Source of the DNA: CBDCMJ01 sp965224325
GTDB taxonomy: Bacteria > Chloroflexota > Dehalococcoidia > Lucifugimonadales > UBA3495
NCBI GenBank assembly: GCA_965224325.1
Contig: CBDCYT010000003.1
Span: forward strand, 192,647-256,646
DNA: 64,000 bases
Direction: 5' to 3'
The translations under genes and the position numbers were made by a program. Below are positions 45,125 to 52,859 of the stretch, in pieces. Every line of letters starts with the position of its first letter. Position 1 is the stretch's first letter. The notes beneath the pieces are model-generated. The model was not told the origin of the DNA, did no database searches, and saw nothing but the letters and a program-made list of their open reading frames with translations.

Positions 45125-45895
45125 TCAATCCCTGAACAAGGAACGAAAGCCGTGCGGAACCCAGCCCAACTTGTCTTTGCGGCAACGGTTCAGCAGGGCG
45201 TTTTCGGATAACGTCTTGCCGTCCGGCATTCGGAACAAGTAGCAGCTTTTGACTTCGGTGAGAGTGTGAATATCATAGGGATCGGCGTCGGGATCGGGCA
45301 GGTACTTCACCGCCCGGAGGATGTTGACCGCCTGATGGCTCATCGGAGGTCCGCGTCGCCGTCAAAATCAGAAACTCGAATGCCAACGCCGTCGCCCGCA
45401 GGGCGTAGCCAAACCGGGTTCTGTGAAGCGCGCCGGCGACTTCCGAGTAATGGAGTGCCTGCCGGTGTCTGACTGCTGATTTGGGTTTTGGAGGCAACGT
45501 GAGCGCGGTGATCCCGCGTTCGGGATTGGCAGCGATGTATTCTCGTTCAACTGCCCAATCCAGTACTCGGCGCACACGCTGGCAAACCTCGCGGCCAGTC
45601 TCGGCGCGCTCAAACCATACCGGCTCAAGTACGTCTATCAACCGCGAGCGGGTGAGTTCATCAAACGGGACGTTCCCGATATGGTGCGGCTTGACTTCAC
45701 CGGACTTCCCGATGATATGGCGCTCCAGGGTTTGCTACCAGTTCAGCTTGCTCTTGTCGCTCTTGAATGGTTGCAGGGCGTGGACTTGCTCCGCCCCTTC
45801 GCGGAACGTCGGAATCGCGGCGGGCGCGGGTTCGGCGGCGGTGAGAGGCGCGGCATCCTTGTCCGACGGGTTATGCCCCTGCTGTAACGCTACTT
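45125..45895 (-). pseudogene. P4-type tyrosine integrase relic
   Basis: On minus: DKDAAPLTAAEPAPAAIPTF, a stop (TAG), QTLERHIIGKSGEVKPHHIG, VWFERAETGREVCQRVRRVL, LDWAVEREYIAANP, then after a frame change GKTLSENALLNRCRK and GWVPHGFRSLFRD, the HGFR box of the catalytic domain. The N-terminal DUF4102-like part is missing. It lies beside damaged tRNAs, the usual target of these integrases. Confidence 0.8.
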
Positions 45896-45937
45896 GATTG
45901 GCGGCGGCGATCTTGCGGGCCTACGGGAGAGATACCT

Positions 45938-45997
45938 ACTCGAACCCCCGACGCGCGACTTAGGACGCCGCCGCTCTATCCTCTGAGCTACAGGGGC
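45938..45997 (-). pseudogene. tRNA-Arg (CCT) lacking its 3' end
   Basis: GCCCCTGTAGCTCAGAGGAT followed by a good anticodon arm GCGGC-GTCCTAA-GTCGC (anticodon CCT) and GGGGGTTCGAGT. The T-stem partner and 3' acceptor are then replaced by unrelated sequence. The break at the T-loop fits an integration or excision scar. Confidence 0.7.
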
Positions 45998-46004
45998 GGG
46001 TTGT

Positions 46005-46076
46005 GGAGATAGGGGGGGTCGAACCCCCAACCTCGGCATTGCGAACGCCGCGCTCTCCCAGTTGAGCTTCAACAGA
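46005..46076 (-). pseudogene. tRNA-Ala (CGC)-like gene with unpaired acceptor
   Basis: The D-arm GCTCAACTGGGAGAGC, anticodon arm CGGCG-TTCGCAA-TGCCG (anticodon CGC) and T-arm GGGGG-TTCGACC-CCCCC are sound. The 5' strand TCTGTTG does not pair with the 3' strand TATCTCC, so the 5' end appears to have been replaced. Confidence 0.65.
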
Positions 46077-46406
46077 AGCACAGAGGCGGCAGCAACGCCC
46101 TTAGCATCGTAAAACCGGCCCGCCGCCACTGTCAAGTCTGGCCTTGCTTGGGAATTGCTCAGCTTTCGGGGGATCCGAGTGTCTGACGACCGGCAATTAG
46201 AGGTTTAATCTCTGCTGTTGACGCTCAGGCCAGAGGTCGTTAAACGGCTTTCGGCGAATTGGACTCACCAACTCTGAACAGTTATCTTGCTTGCCATGGA
46301 CCCAAGCCTTAATGGCCACACCCCACTGCAGAAGGTGCGGTGTGGTCGGGGTTTTGGTCAAGACACCACAGTGGTTTCCCCCCCGCGCGTAAGACCACTA
46401 ATGATT

Positions 46407-46455
46407 GGCGTCCCAGGCAGGATTCGAACCCGCGACCCGCTGCTTAGAAGGCAGC
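46407..46455 (-). pseudogene. 3' half of tRNA-Arg (TCT)
   Basis: GCTGC-CTTCTAA-GCAGC (anticodon TCT), then GGTCGCGGGTTCGAATCC and acceptor TGGGACGCC are intact. The D-arm and 5' acceptor are absent. A tRNA 3' half of this kind is what remains at one end of an element that integrated in tRNA-Arg. Confidence 0.75.
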
Positions 46456-46757
46456 CCGGGTGTGTCGCCTGCCCTGAGGGGCGATGTAGCTACGAAATTT
46501 GATGAAAGGCCTCCCGTTCCAACCGCGAGGCAGTGAGTCGGTTCCGATCACCCTCCCTTGTTTGCTTGCCTAATTATATACCCTTGCCGGTCAGGCAATC
46601 ACCACCCACATCGGACAAGACAAAGAGTGCCATCACCATTAGCCACAAGCCAACTCAAAATGTCTGGCTGGCAAGAATCAGATCTAATTTCAGGCCTTAA
46701 GAGGTCGGTCGATTTGCGAAAAGCGACTGTGGTTCGAGTTTAGTTAGGTGGGCCGAC
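46456..46757. other. Intergenic stretch
   Basis: About 300 bases. No gene or RNA seen. Confidence 0.3.
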
Positions 46758-47051
46758 GTGGCAAAAGCCGGGGCCGCGTCCCGCCGGGCGGTGAAGGGGG
46801 AGACGCGGCCAGCATCGCGGTCGAAACCGAAATCGCTACAGCCGGAAGCCAACCCGGCACGAGAGACCAGAGAAAGGAAGCCGTTAAGAGAAATCGGACC
46901 CGAAGGCGAAAGAGGGCGCAAGGCAGGAAGCCGCCCCCGGCTCAAGATGCCCAAGCCGACGTGCCCCGGGGCCTCCGGGAAGAAAACACAGAAGCCGAAG
47001 ATAGAGCCGCCGTGGGTGCGCCAGCGGCCCCGGTTGCCTAGCAGGGCCTAG
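46758..47051 (+). CDS. Possible small basic protein
   Basis: 97 residues from GTG, rich in Lys, Arg, Pro and Ala (RERKPLREIGPEGERGRKAG), no domain. The opposite strand is also open. It is kept only because the basic, low-complexity composition is protein-like and it fills the space before the IS element. Confidence 0.25.
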   Translation: MAKAGAASRRAVKGETRPASRSKPKSLQPEANPARETRERKPLREIGPEGERGRKAGSRPRLKMPKPTCPGASGKKTQKPKIEPPWVRQRPRLPSRA

Positions 47052-47071
47052 GTTTCGGCGCAAGCGGCTAG

Positions 47072-48529
47072 TATTACAACGTCAGTTAGTTTGATAGGAT
47101 GAGTGTGTAGCTGGAGAGGGAACAGGCAGGTGAGGTGGGGATGTGGATGCGGCAGCTTTCGAACAGGTGTACGGGGCCTTTGGGGATTTTCACGCTTACT
47201 TCGCTCCGCTGTTTGGCCGCAGGGAGACGCGGGAGCACAGCGGTCATTATCTCCAGGCCCTGCTGGTACAGTCCGGGGAGCGGCGCAACGCTGAGAACCT
47301 GTCGGAGACGGTTCCGGGGTCAGCCCGAGGGATGCAGCGGTTTCTCACTGATTCTCCCTGGGACGATGAGGCGATTATCGGACGGCTGCAGGAGTACCTG
47401 GGAACCCGGCTGGAGCATCCGGAAGGTGTGTGGGTGCTGGACGGCAGTGACTTTCCCAAGCAGGGACGGAAGTCAGCGGGAGTGGCCCGGCAGTACTGCG
47501 GGAGGCTGGGGAAGGTGGCCAACTGCCAGGCCGGGATGTTCCTGGCCTATGTTAGCCCGTTGGGACGGGCCCTGGTGGACAAACGGCTGTATCTGCCGGA
47601 GAGTTGGACCTCGGACAAAGACCGGTGTGAGGCGGCGGGTGTGCCGGAGGATAGGCGGGGCTACCGGTCCAAGACGGAGTTGGCCTTGGAGATGGTGGGG
47701 CGGGCACAGGAGCGGGGCCACCTGAAGGCTGGATGGGTCGCGGCGGACGACGCCTTCGGGATGTCGCCGTCATTCCGCGACGGCCTGGCGGCCTTGGGGA
47801 TGTGGTGCGTGCTGGACGTTCCGTCCGGCTTTACGGTGTGGCCGCCGGAGCCTGTCTGGACCAATGTGGAGTATCAGGGATTCGGGCGTCCCCGCAAGCC
47901 GAGGCTCCGCAGCGGGCAGCGGCGGACAATGCAGGAGCGCAGCGACGAGTTGCCGGAGGCGGCCTGGCATGAGCTCACGGTGGCCGAGGGAAGCCAGGGA
48001 CCACGCAGCTACCTGTTCAGTGCCCAGAGGGTGCGTCCAACCAGCAGGCGTAAGCCCGGCGAAATCCACTGGGCCATTTACCGCCGGAATCTGGACGGCA
48101 GCGAACCCCGCTACTATCTGTCCAATGCTCCGGAGGATACCCCGTTGGAGACCCTGGCATACGTGGGAGGATCCCGTTGGCGTATAGAAACGGAGTTCGA
48201 GACGGAGAAAAGCGACGTGGGGCTGGACGAGTACGAGACACGCACCTGGGCTGGCTGGCATCACCACGTGGCCCTGTGCCTGCTGGGCGGAGCTTTTCTG
48301 CTGAGCCTGCAACAGGCTTGGGGGGAAAAAGATGCCCCGGATCACGAGGCCGCAGGTCTACCGGGTGGTGGGGGAGATGCTGCCCCGGGAACGGTTCGGA
48401 CCTGAAGAGTTGCTGCGGTGGCTGGAGGATACGCAGGACAGCAACGAACGGGCCAGACGCTCCCATGCTAAGCGCCGCGCCGCCATGCGCGCATCACCCC
48501 ACATCCCTCCCTGAACTGACGTTGTAATA
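47072..48529 (+). mobile_element. IS701-family insertion sequence
   Basis: 1458 bp with perfect 16-bp terminal inverted repeats TATTACAACGTCAGTT / AACTGACGTTGTAATA, flanked on both sides by CTAG (47068-47071 and 48530-48533). This is the 4-bp YTAR target duplication typical of IS701. Contains one transposase. The right CTAG is also the left flank of the IS5 element. Confidence 0.92.
47143..48405 (+). CDS. IS701-family transposase (C-terminus in another frame)
   Basis: 420 residues in frame: VWVLDGSDFPKQGRKSAGVA with the first catalytic Asp, GRLGKVANCQAGMFLAYV, WVAADDAFGMSPSFRDGL (second Asp) and GGSRWRIETEFETEKSDVGL (Glu). After SLQQAWGEK the frame is wrong. The natural C-terminus, MPRITRPQVYRVVGEMLPRE to a stop at 48514, is in the +1 frame beyond a G6A5 run at 48320-48330. 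Loss of one G would restore it. This may be slippage in the element or an inactivating change. Confidence 0.88.
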   Translation: MDAAAFEQVYGAFGDFHAYFAPLFGRRETREHSGHYLQALLVQSGERRNAENLSETVPGSARGMQRFLTDSPWDDEAIIGRLQEYLGTRLEHPEGVWVLDGSDFPKQGRKSAGVARQYCGRLGKVANCQAGMFLAYVSPLGRALVDKRLYLPESWTSDKDRCEAAGVPEDRRGYRSKTELALEMVGRAQERGHLKAGWVAADDAFGMSPSFRDGLAALGMWCVLDVPSGFTVWPPEPVWTNVEYQGFGRPRKPRLRSGQRRTMQERSDELPEAAWHELTVAEGSQGPRSYLFSAQRVRPTSRRKPGEIHWAIYRRNLDGSEPRYYLSNAPEDTPLETLAYVGGSRWRIETEFETEKSDVGLDEYETRTWAGWHHHVALCLLGGAFLLSLQQAWGEKDAPDHEAAGLPGGGGDAAPGTVRT

Positions 48530-48625
48530 CTAGGGCGAATCGACAATTGGGTCAAACTCGGCTGAGGAAATAGGGCAGGAGCTTACTAAAGGAGGATAGA
48601 GTGTAACCCTGAGAAGTGACGTGCG

Positions 48626-49009
48626 GTGGAGGGGATTGGCGTGGAACGTTGTGAGTTGAGCGCTGCTCAGTGGCGTCGGATAGAAGGCTCTTTGCCCGGG
48701 CGTCCCGGCTGGGTTGGCGTTACGGCCAAGGACAACCGGAAATTCGTAAACGGCGTCCTGTGGGTGCTGCGCAGTGGAGCCCATTGGAAAGACCTGCCCC
48801 CTGGGTACGGCAACTGGAAAAGCGTCCACAAGCGATTCACCCGTTGGGCCAAGACCAGAATCTGGGAGAAAATCTTCCAGGTGTTGCTGGATGACCCGGA
48901 CAACAGATACGTGATGATTGATTCCACCATAGTCCGGGCCCACCAGCAGGCAGTCTGCGGGAAAGGGGGGGCCAATGTGAGGCTGTGGGCCGCTCCCGGG
49001 GTGGACTGA
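48626..49009 (+). CDS. IS5-family transposase, first frame
   Basis: 127 residues: ELSAAQWRRIEGSLPGRPG, FVNGVLWVLRSGAHWKDLPP, MIDSTIVRAHQQAVCGKGG with the first catalytic Asp. A run of G8 near 48965-48972 sits where IS427-type elements shift by -1 into the second frame, giving the full transposase. Confidence 0.88.
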   Translation: MEGIGVERCELSAAQWRRIEGSLPGRPGWVGVTAKDNRKFVNGVLWVLRSGAHWKDLPPGYGNWKSVHKRFTRWAKTRIWEKIFQVLLDDPDNRYVMIDSTIVRAHQQAVCGKGGANVRLWAAPGVD

Positions 49010-49389
49010 GCACCAAGATTCATCTGGTGGCCGATGCTCAGGGCCGGCCGGTGCGCTTCTCTCTCACCGGCGGTCAGAAGGCGGACGTTTCTCAAGCCAT
49101 ACCCCTGCTGACCGGCCTCGAGGCCGGAGCGGTCATCGCTGACAAGGGGTATGAGAGCAACCGCGTGCTGGCCTTTATCAGGAACCAGGGCGCCGAAGCG
49201 GTCATACCGCCCAAGTCCAACCGCCGAGACCCTTGGGAATATAACCGGGAACTGTATAAGCAAAGGAACCTGATTGAACGAGCCTTCAACAAATTGAAAC
49301 AGTGGAGGCGAATCGCAACCAGATACGACCGCAGAAGTCTCTACCTCCTGTCGGCCCTGTATCTGGTCTCCTCAGTCATCTGGGGCTAG
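48985..49389 (+). CDS. IS5-family transposase, second frame
   Basis: 134 residues: GRSRGGLSTKIHLVADAQG, VIADKGYESNRVLAFI (second Asp) and KQRNLIERAFNKLKQWRRIA (Glu). Frame -1 relative to the first; the overlap with it and the G-run suit programmed ribosomal frameshifting. Confidence 0.88.
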   Translation: MGRSRGGLSTKIHLVADAQGRPVRFSLTGGQKADVSQAIPLLTGLEAGAVIADKGYESNRVLAFIRNQGAEAVIPPKSNRRDPWEYNRELYKQRNLIERAFNKLKQWRRIATRYDRRSLYLLSALYLVSSVIWG

Positions 49390-49409
49390 CAATTGTCGAT
49401 TCGCCCTAG

Positions 49410-49652
49410 TACTCAGCAGTGTTATGCCCGGAACCGGGCCGTGCAGAGGGGAGTAACTGGAGAGGACACTGGTCAGGTACGATCGTGGCGGGCGGTGTCG
49501 TCCAGGACGAGGCCGAATTTGTAAATGATCACGAACTATAGACCGGTAAATTGAGAAATCGCCAAGGTCTTTAGGCCACTTCGCCAGGGTCTTCAGTCCA
49601 CCCTGGGCACCAAATAGAAGACCATCTCCGCACTTCAAAGTGAGGAGGGGAG
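49410..49652. other. IS21-type upstream sequence
   Basis: No gene. It leads to the istA start with GAGGAGGGGAG as ribosome site and is probably the left end of the truncated IS21 element. Confidence 0.4.
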
Positions 49653-49874
49653 ATGGCCTATAAGGAGGTGTCCCGAGTGGACATAGTAGAGGTGATCCGG
49701 CGCTGGCAAAAGGGAAACAGTCAGCGACACATAGCGTCGGGGACCGGACTATCGAGAGATACTGTCCGGAAATACTTGGCAGAGGCGGAAGAGGTTGGGG
49801 TAAGCCGGGAGGGGCCGGACCCCAGTGAGGAACAACTGAGCCGGCTGGTAGCCCTGGGTTCCGTTTGCTTTTAG
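49653..49874 (+). pseudogene. istA: IS21 transposase IstA, truncated
   Basis: First about 69 residues of IstA: MAYKEVSRVDIVEVIRRWQK, HIASGTGLSRDTVRKYLAEA (helix-turn-helix), then the frame enters the 70-bp palindrome and stops. Normal length is 400-500 residues, and no istB is present. The break coincides with the palindrome's left arm. Confidence 0.85.
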
Positions 49875-49926
49875 AGTATGGTGTGCCTACGGGCAGAAGG
49901 GCCATACACCGAAAGCAAACGGAACC
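49857..49926. repeat. 70-bp palindromic element, copy 2
   Basis: Arms GGTTCCGTTTGCTTTT and GAAAGCAAACGGAACC pair over 15 of 16 bases. The interior has its own small stem (GTATGGTGTGCC / GGCCATACACC, imperfect). Same length and arms as 13137-13206 with a different interior. It ends 18 bases from the znuA stop and may also terminate that gene. Confidence 0.75.
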
Positions 49927-49943
49927 AACTCGGCTAACATAAA

Positions 49944-51038
49944 CTATCTCAGGGCCTCGACTATGGTCTTGGTATTGTGCCGCATCAGGTCGAGGTAAGT
50001 TCCGGCCTCGCCGCCCGACTCCCCTAGGGAACCGGTGTAAAGTCCGCCGATGACGGTCGCGCCGGTTTCCTCGGCTACACGCCGGGCCAACCGGTCGCTG
50101 TGGCTCCTCTCGGAGAACACGGCCGGCACACCCTCGCGTTCGATGGTCTCGATTAGACGGGACAAGTCTTGCGCCCCGGGTTCGACCTCAGTGGTGGTGG
50201 AGAAGACTGCTCCCGCCACCCGGAAACCGTACCGGACGGCGAAATACTGCAGACTGTCGTGGGACGTCACTAGCACCCGGCGCTCTTGCGGCAGTCCGGC
50301 CACCTCGTCCTCGATCCACCCATGTAGGCCGTCCAACTCCCGGTTGTAGGCGGCGGCGTTGTTCCGATAGTGCTCCCCGGCGGCGGGGTCCAGTGCCGAG
50401 AGACGGGCCGCGACGTCGTTCACCGCCTTTTTCGCCCTCAGAGGGTCGAACCAGAAGTGCGGGTCCTGGTCGCCGTTGTGCTCCTCGGCGTCCCCGCCAT
50501 CCTCATCGCCGTTGTGCTCCTCGCCGTCTTCTTCTTCCCCGTGGCCGTTTGCGTCGGACTCACCGCTCTCCAGGGGGTCAACCACATCCCCCAGCGCCGC
50601 CACCCACCGGGGATCTCGAGCGGTGTTCTCGATCAATTTGTCCAGCCAGCCCGCCTCCAGGGAAAGGCCGATGCTGACTACGAGGTCGGCGTCGGCGATG
50701 CGGCTGATGTCCCGCGCTCCGGGCTGGAAGGTGTGAGGATCGGAGTCCACGGGCACCAGAGAGAAGACCTCCGTGCGGTCTCCGCCCACCCGGCGGACCC
50801 AGTCCGCCACGATGTTGGTCGTCGTCACCACCTTTATCTTCGCCGCCGGCCCGGCAGCGGGGGCCGCGGCGGACGTGGCAGGCGGCGCGGTTGGCACGGC
50901 GGTAGCTCCCACCCCCGTGGTCGTTGGGGTTGGGCCGGCCTCCGGACGTGGGACGGCGGCGGAGCCGCAGGCCATGACGCTCAGAAGGATGGCGCAGAGG
51001 GCCAGTATGGGGAACGGAGCGGGCAACCGGCGCTTCAT
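49944..51038 (-). CDS. znuA: Zinc/manganese ABC transporter binding lipoprotein
   Basis: 364 residues of the cluster-9 metal-binding family, which captures Zn(II) or Mn(II) for an ABC importer. Signal peptide and lipobox SVMAC (Cys24), a short linker, then SDPHTFQPGARDISRIADAD (ligand His102), a charged His/Asp/Glu-rich loop at about 165-193 typical of zinc-type members, DPHFWFDPLRAKKAV (His194), VTSHDSLQYFAVRYG, and VFSERSHSDRLARRVAEETG. GGAGGAGAAC precedes the ATG. No permease or ATPase gene is adjacent. Upstream are two 13-bp palindromes shared with the zur gene. Confidence 0.92.
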   Translation of the reverse strand: MKRRLPAPFPILALCAILLSVMACGSAAVPRPEAGPTPTTTGVGATAVPTAPPATSAAAPAAGPAAKIKVVTTTNIVADWVRRVGGDRTEVFSLVPVDSDPHTFQPGARDISRIADADLVVSIGLSLEAGWLDKLIENTARDPRWVAALGDVVDPLESGESDANGHGEEEDGEEHNGDEDGGDAEEHNGDQDPHFWFDPLRAKKAVNDVAARLSALDPAAGEHYRNNAAAYNRELDGLHGWIEDEVAGLPQERRVLVTSHDSLQYFAVRYGFRVAGAVFSTTTEVEPGAQDLSRLIETIEREGVPAVFSERSHSDRLARRVAEETGATVIGGLYTGSLGESGGEAGTYLDLMRHNTKTIVEALR

Positions 51039-51069
51039 ATGTTCTCCTCCGGACTTGGCTGGGTCCTAA

Positions 51070-51214
51070 TATTACAACGACAGTTGGTATGAAAGGGCTC
51101 TTGGGAATCCCTTCCCGGCTATAAGCCAGCTTGCACGACAGCTTCGCGCCCGATCGTTCCCCAATTCAATTTCCGCTCCCAAGCCACCCTATTTGGTCAA
51201 GCGTCGTTGTAATA
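51070..51214. repeat. 145-bp MITE derived from the IS701 family
   Basis: Ends TATTACAACGACAGTT and (reverse) TATTACAACGACGCTT match the IS701 element's ends at 15 and 13 of 16 positions. CTAA flanks both sides (51066-51069, 51215-51218), again a YTAR duplication. No coding capacity. It lies between the znuA start and the palindromic operators. Confidence 0.85.
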
Positions 51215-51245
51215 CTAATACCTTGTCTCAATAGATGGGAGGACC

Positions 51246-51288
51246 GATACTGTGTATCAAGTTGGGCTTGCATTAGATACTCAGTATC
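51246..51288. promoter_or_regulatory. Two putative Zur/Fur operators upstream of znuA
   Basis: GATACTGTGTATC (51246-51258) and GATACTCAGTATC (51276-51288), 13-bp palindromes 30 bp apart. A third, GATACCTAATATC, lies just upstream of the zur gene itself. That these are regulator binding sites is inferred from symmetry, repetition and position. Confidence 0.65.
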
Positions 51289-51318
51289 ATTCATGGCCAA
51301 AAAAAGAGAGGGTTGCCC

Positions 51319-51762
51319 TTAGCCGGAAACTCTTTGGGCGGCTGCGCAGCTGTGGCAGTGGCCGTAGACCTCCAGCCAATGGCCGCTGAGCTGGAACTGA
51401 TGCTGGTCCGAGACCTCCCGCAGCAGGTCTTCGATGTCGCAACCCAACAGGTCCTGGGAAGACCCGCACTCCACGCAGAGCAGGTGGTGATGGTGTCCCC
51501 GGTGGCTCAACTGATAGTGAAGGTTGCCGTCCTCCAGCAGGACCCGGCAAATGACCCCGGCCTCGACCAGGAGCTTGAGGGAACGGTAGATGGTGGCGCG
51601 CCCCACCCCCGGCAGTCTCCGTCGCAGCGCTTCGGCGGTAAAGTGTCCCTGCTCAGAGGCTATGGCCTTAGCCACCGCTTGGCGTGGCGACGTGGAGCGA
51701 TGCCCTTCCCTCTCCAGGGTGCTGAGCAACTCCTCGGCCAGCGGCAGCGTTTTTCGGCGCAT
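51319..51762 (-). CDS. zur: Fur-family metalloregulator, Zur-like
   Basis: 147 residues: an N-terminal winged helix (recognition GRATIYRSLKLLVEAG), then a His-rich hinge RGHHHHLLCVECG, and two CxxC pairs, Cys96/Cys99 and Cys136/Cys139, for structural zinc. Pairing with znuA and the shared palindrome argues for a zinc repressor, though Fur or Mur cannot be excluded. An operator-like palindrome starts 8 bases before its ATG, so it probably represses itself. Confidence 0.85.
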   Translation of the reverse strand: MRRKTLPLAEELLSTLEREGHRSTSPRQAVAKAIASEQGHFTAEALRRRLPGVGRATIYRSLKLLVEAGVICRVLLEDGNLHYQLSHRGHHHHLLCVECGSSQDLLGCDIEDLLREVSDQHQFQLSGHWLEVYGHCHSCAAAQRVSG

Positions 51763-51769
51763 CTTAATT

Positions 51770-51782
51770 GATACCTAATATC
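51770..51782. promoter_or_regulatory. Putative Zur operator at the zur start
   Basis: GATACCTAATATC, half-sites GATAC and GATAT, same layout as the two sites near znuA. Overlaps the expected ribosome-binding and promoter region of the regulator gene. Confidence 0.55.
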
Positions 51783-52118
51783 TTTACTTTACTGAAGCTA
51801 CCATCGAAATGGCGCGGGGTCAAGGGGGGTGTGCGTCACGATTTGGCGGAGTTGACAATCCGCGCCGTAGCCGCAGCGGACGCACCTACCCCGGGACAGA
51901 AGGGTTCACTCGTAGGGGGGGAAAAATTTTCGCCCCCACCGCTAGGCGGCACCGTCGCGCGAAAAACTGACGCACACCCGGTCGAGAGGTCAAGGGGCAG
52001 GACTTGACGCCAGGGTCTTTCGATTGCCCTATTCCGGCGCCCTGAGGGCAGCCGAAGGACGTTAGATGCTTCGGCAGGCTCAGCGTGACGTGGCGGAGAA
52101 GCGCTTCGAGCGCCACGA
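51783..52118. other. Intergenic region with a hairpin-forming repeat
   Basis: Around 52030-52090 lies CCTGAGGGCAGCCGAAGGACG followed by GATGCTTCGGCAGGCTCAGC, a self-complementary segment of the kind dispersed in many bacterial genomes. No gene supported. Confidence 0.4.
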
Positions 52119-52497
52119 TCATCCGGTGGCCCTGGCGGTGGCCCTGGGCCATACCGGGGGTTTGGGAGGGAGAGTGACGCCCGGGTGATACTCGGCCCAG
52201 GGGAGGAGGGCGCGCAGGAGGAGCTCCGGGGTGGGCTCCTGGCTGGGCTCTTGGCGGAGCCCGGCGCAGCGTTCAAGGTAACGGACGACGCCGGTGAAGG
52301 TGGAGAGACGGAAACCCGCCGCGGCGACCCGGCGGACGAAGGCCTGGGGGGGAGGGTGTGGGCCGTTTATCCGCCTGGGCGACAGCCCATTGGGTGCAGA
52401 GGTCGTCGGCCTGGCGTTGGAGCATGACCTGGGCGTAGGGCAGGGCCATTCTCCGGCGAAGGGAACGGACGCGGGCGCGCAATGAGGCGATGTTCAT
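52119..52497 (-). pseudogene. Hypothetical protein, frameshifted
   Basis: From ATG 52497: MNIASLRARVRSLRRRMALP, QRQADDLCTQWAVAQAD. After a C7 run (plus strand about 52347-52353) removal of one C continues it as AFVRRVAAAGFRLSTFTGVV, RYLERCAGLRQEP, LLLRALLPWAEYHPGV to a stop at 52119. About 125 residues in all. Not recognised; probably a cargo gene of the local elements. Either broken or a sequencing error. Confidence 0.55.
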
Positions 52498-52859
52498 ATA
52501 GATTGCTCCGTTGGATTGATTTGGGTGGTTGGAGAGCCGCGCCACGAGCGGGGATGGGCACCCCGCAGAGAACTGAGGGTAACCGTTCAGACTTAGCCCG
52601 AATCCACCGATGGACGGCGTGAGAACAGCGGAAGGGGGGTGAGGGAGCTACCGGGGAGATGGCCTGGGCTCCAATGGGGTAGATGGGAGGTCGGCGAAGG
52701 GTTTTCAGTCGTCGCACAGGGCCCCTATGGCCGTCTGCGGACGTTGGGCAGGGCAAGATTGCGGGGAGAGGACGCAGCAAGAGACACTCGCACCGGGTGG
52801 CGCGAGTTGGCGGGGACGTTGGGTTGGCCGGTTGATGGGTCAGTGGCGGACGGGCGGCG
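52498..52859. other. Intergenic stretch at the IS1380 left side
   Basis: About 360 bases, GC-rich. It should contain the left end of the IS1380 element, but no inverted repeat to the right end could be matched by eye. Confidence 0.35.

Larger units (their letters stand above)
48534..49405 (+). mobile_element. IS5-family (IS427-type) insertion sequence
   Basis: 872 bp with 17-bp inverted repeats GGGCGAATCGACAATTG / CAATTGTCGATTCGCCC, flanked by CTAG at 48530-48533 and 49406-49409. Two overlapping transposase frames inside. It abuts the IS701 element with only the shared CTAG between them. Confidence 0.92.
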
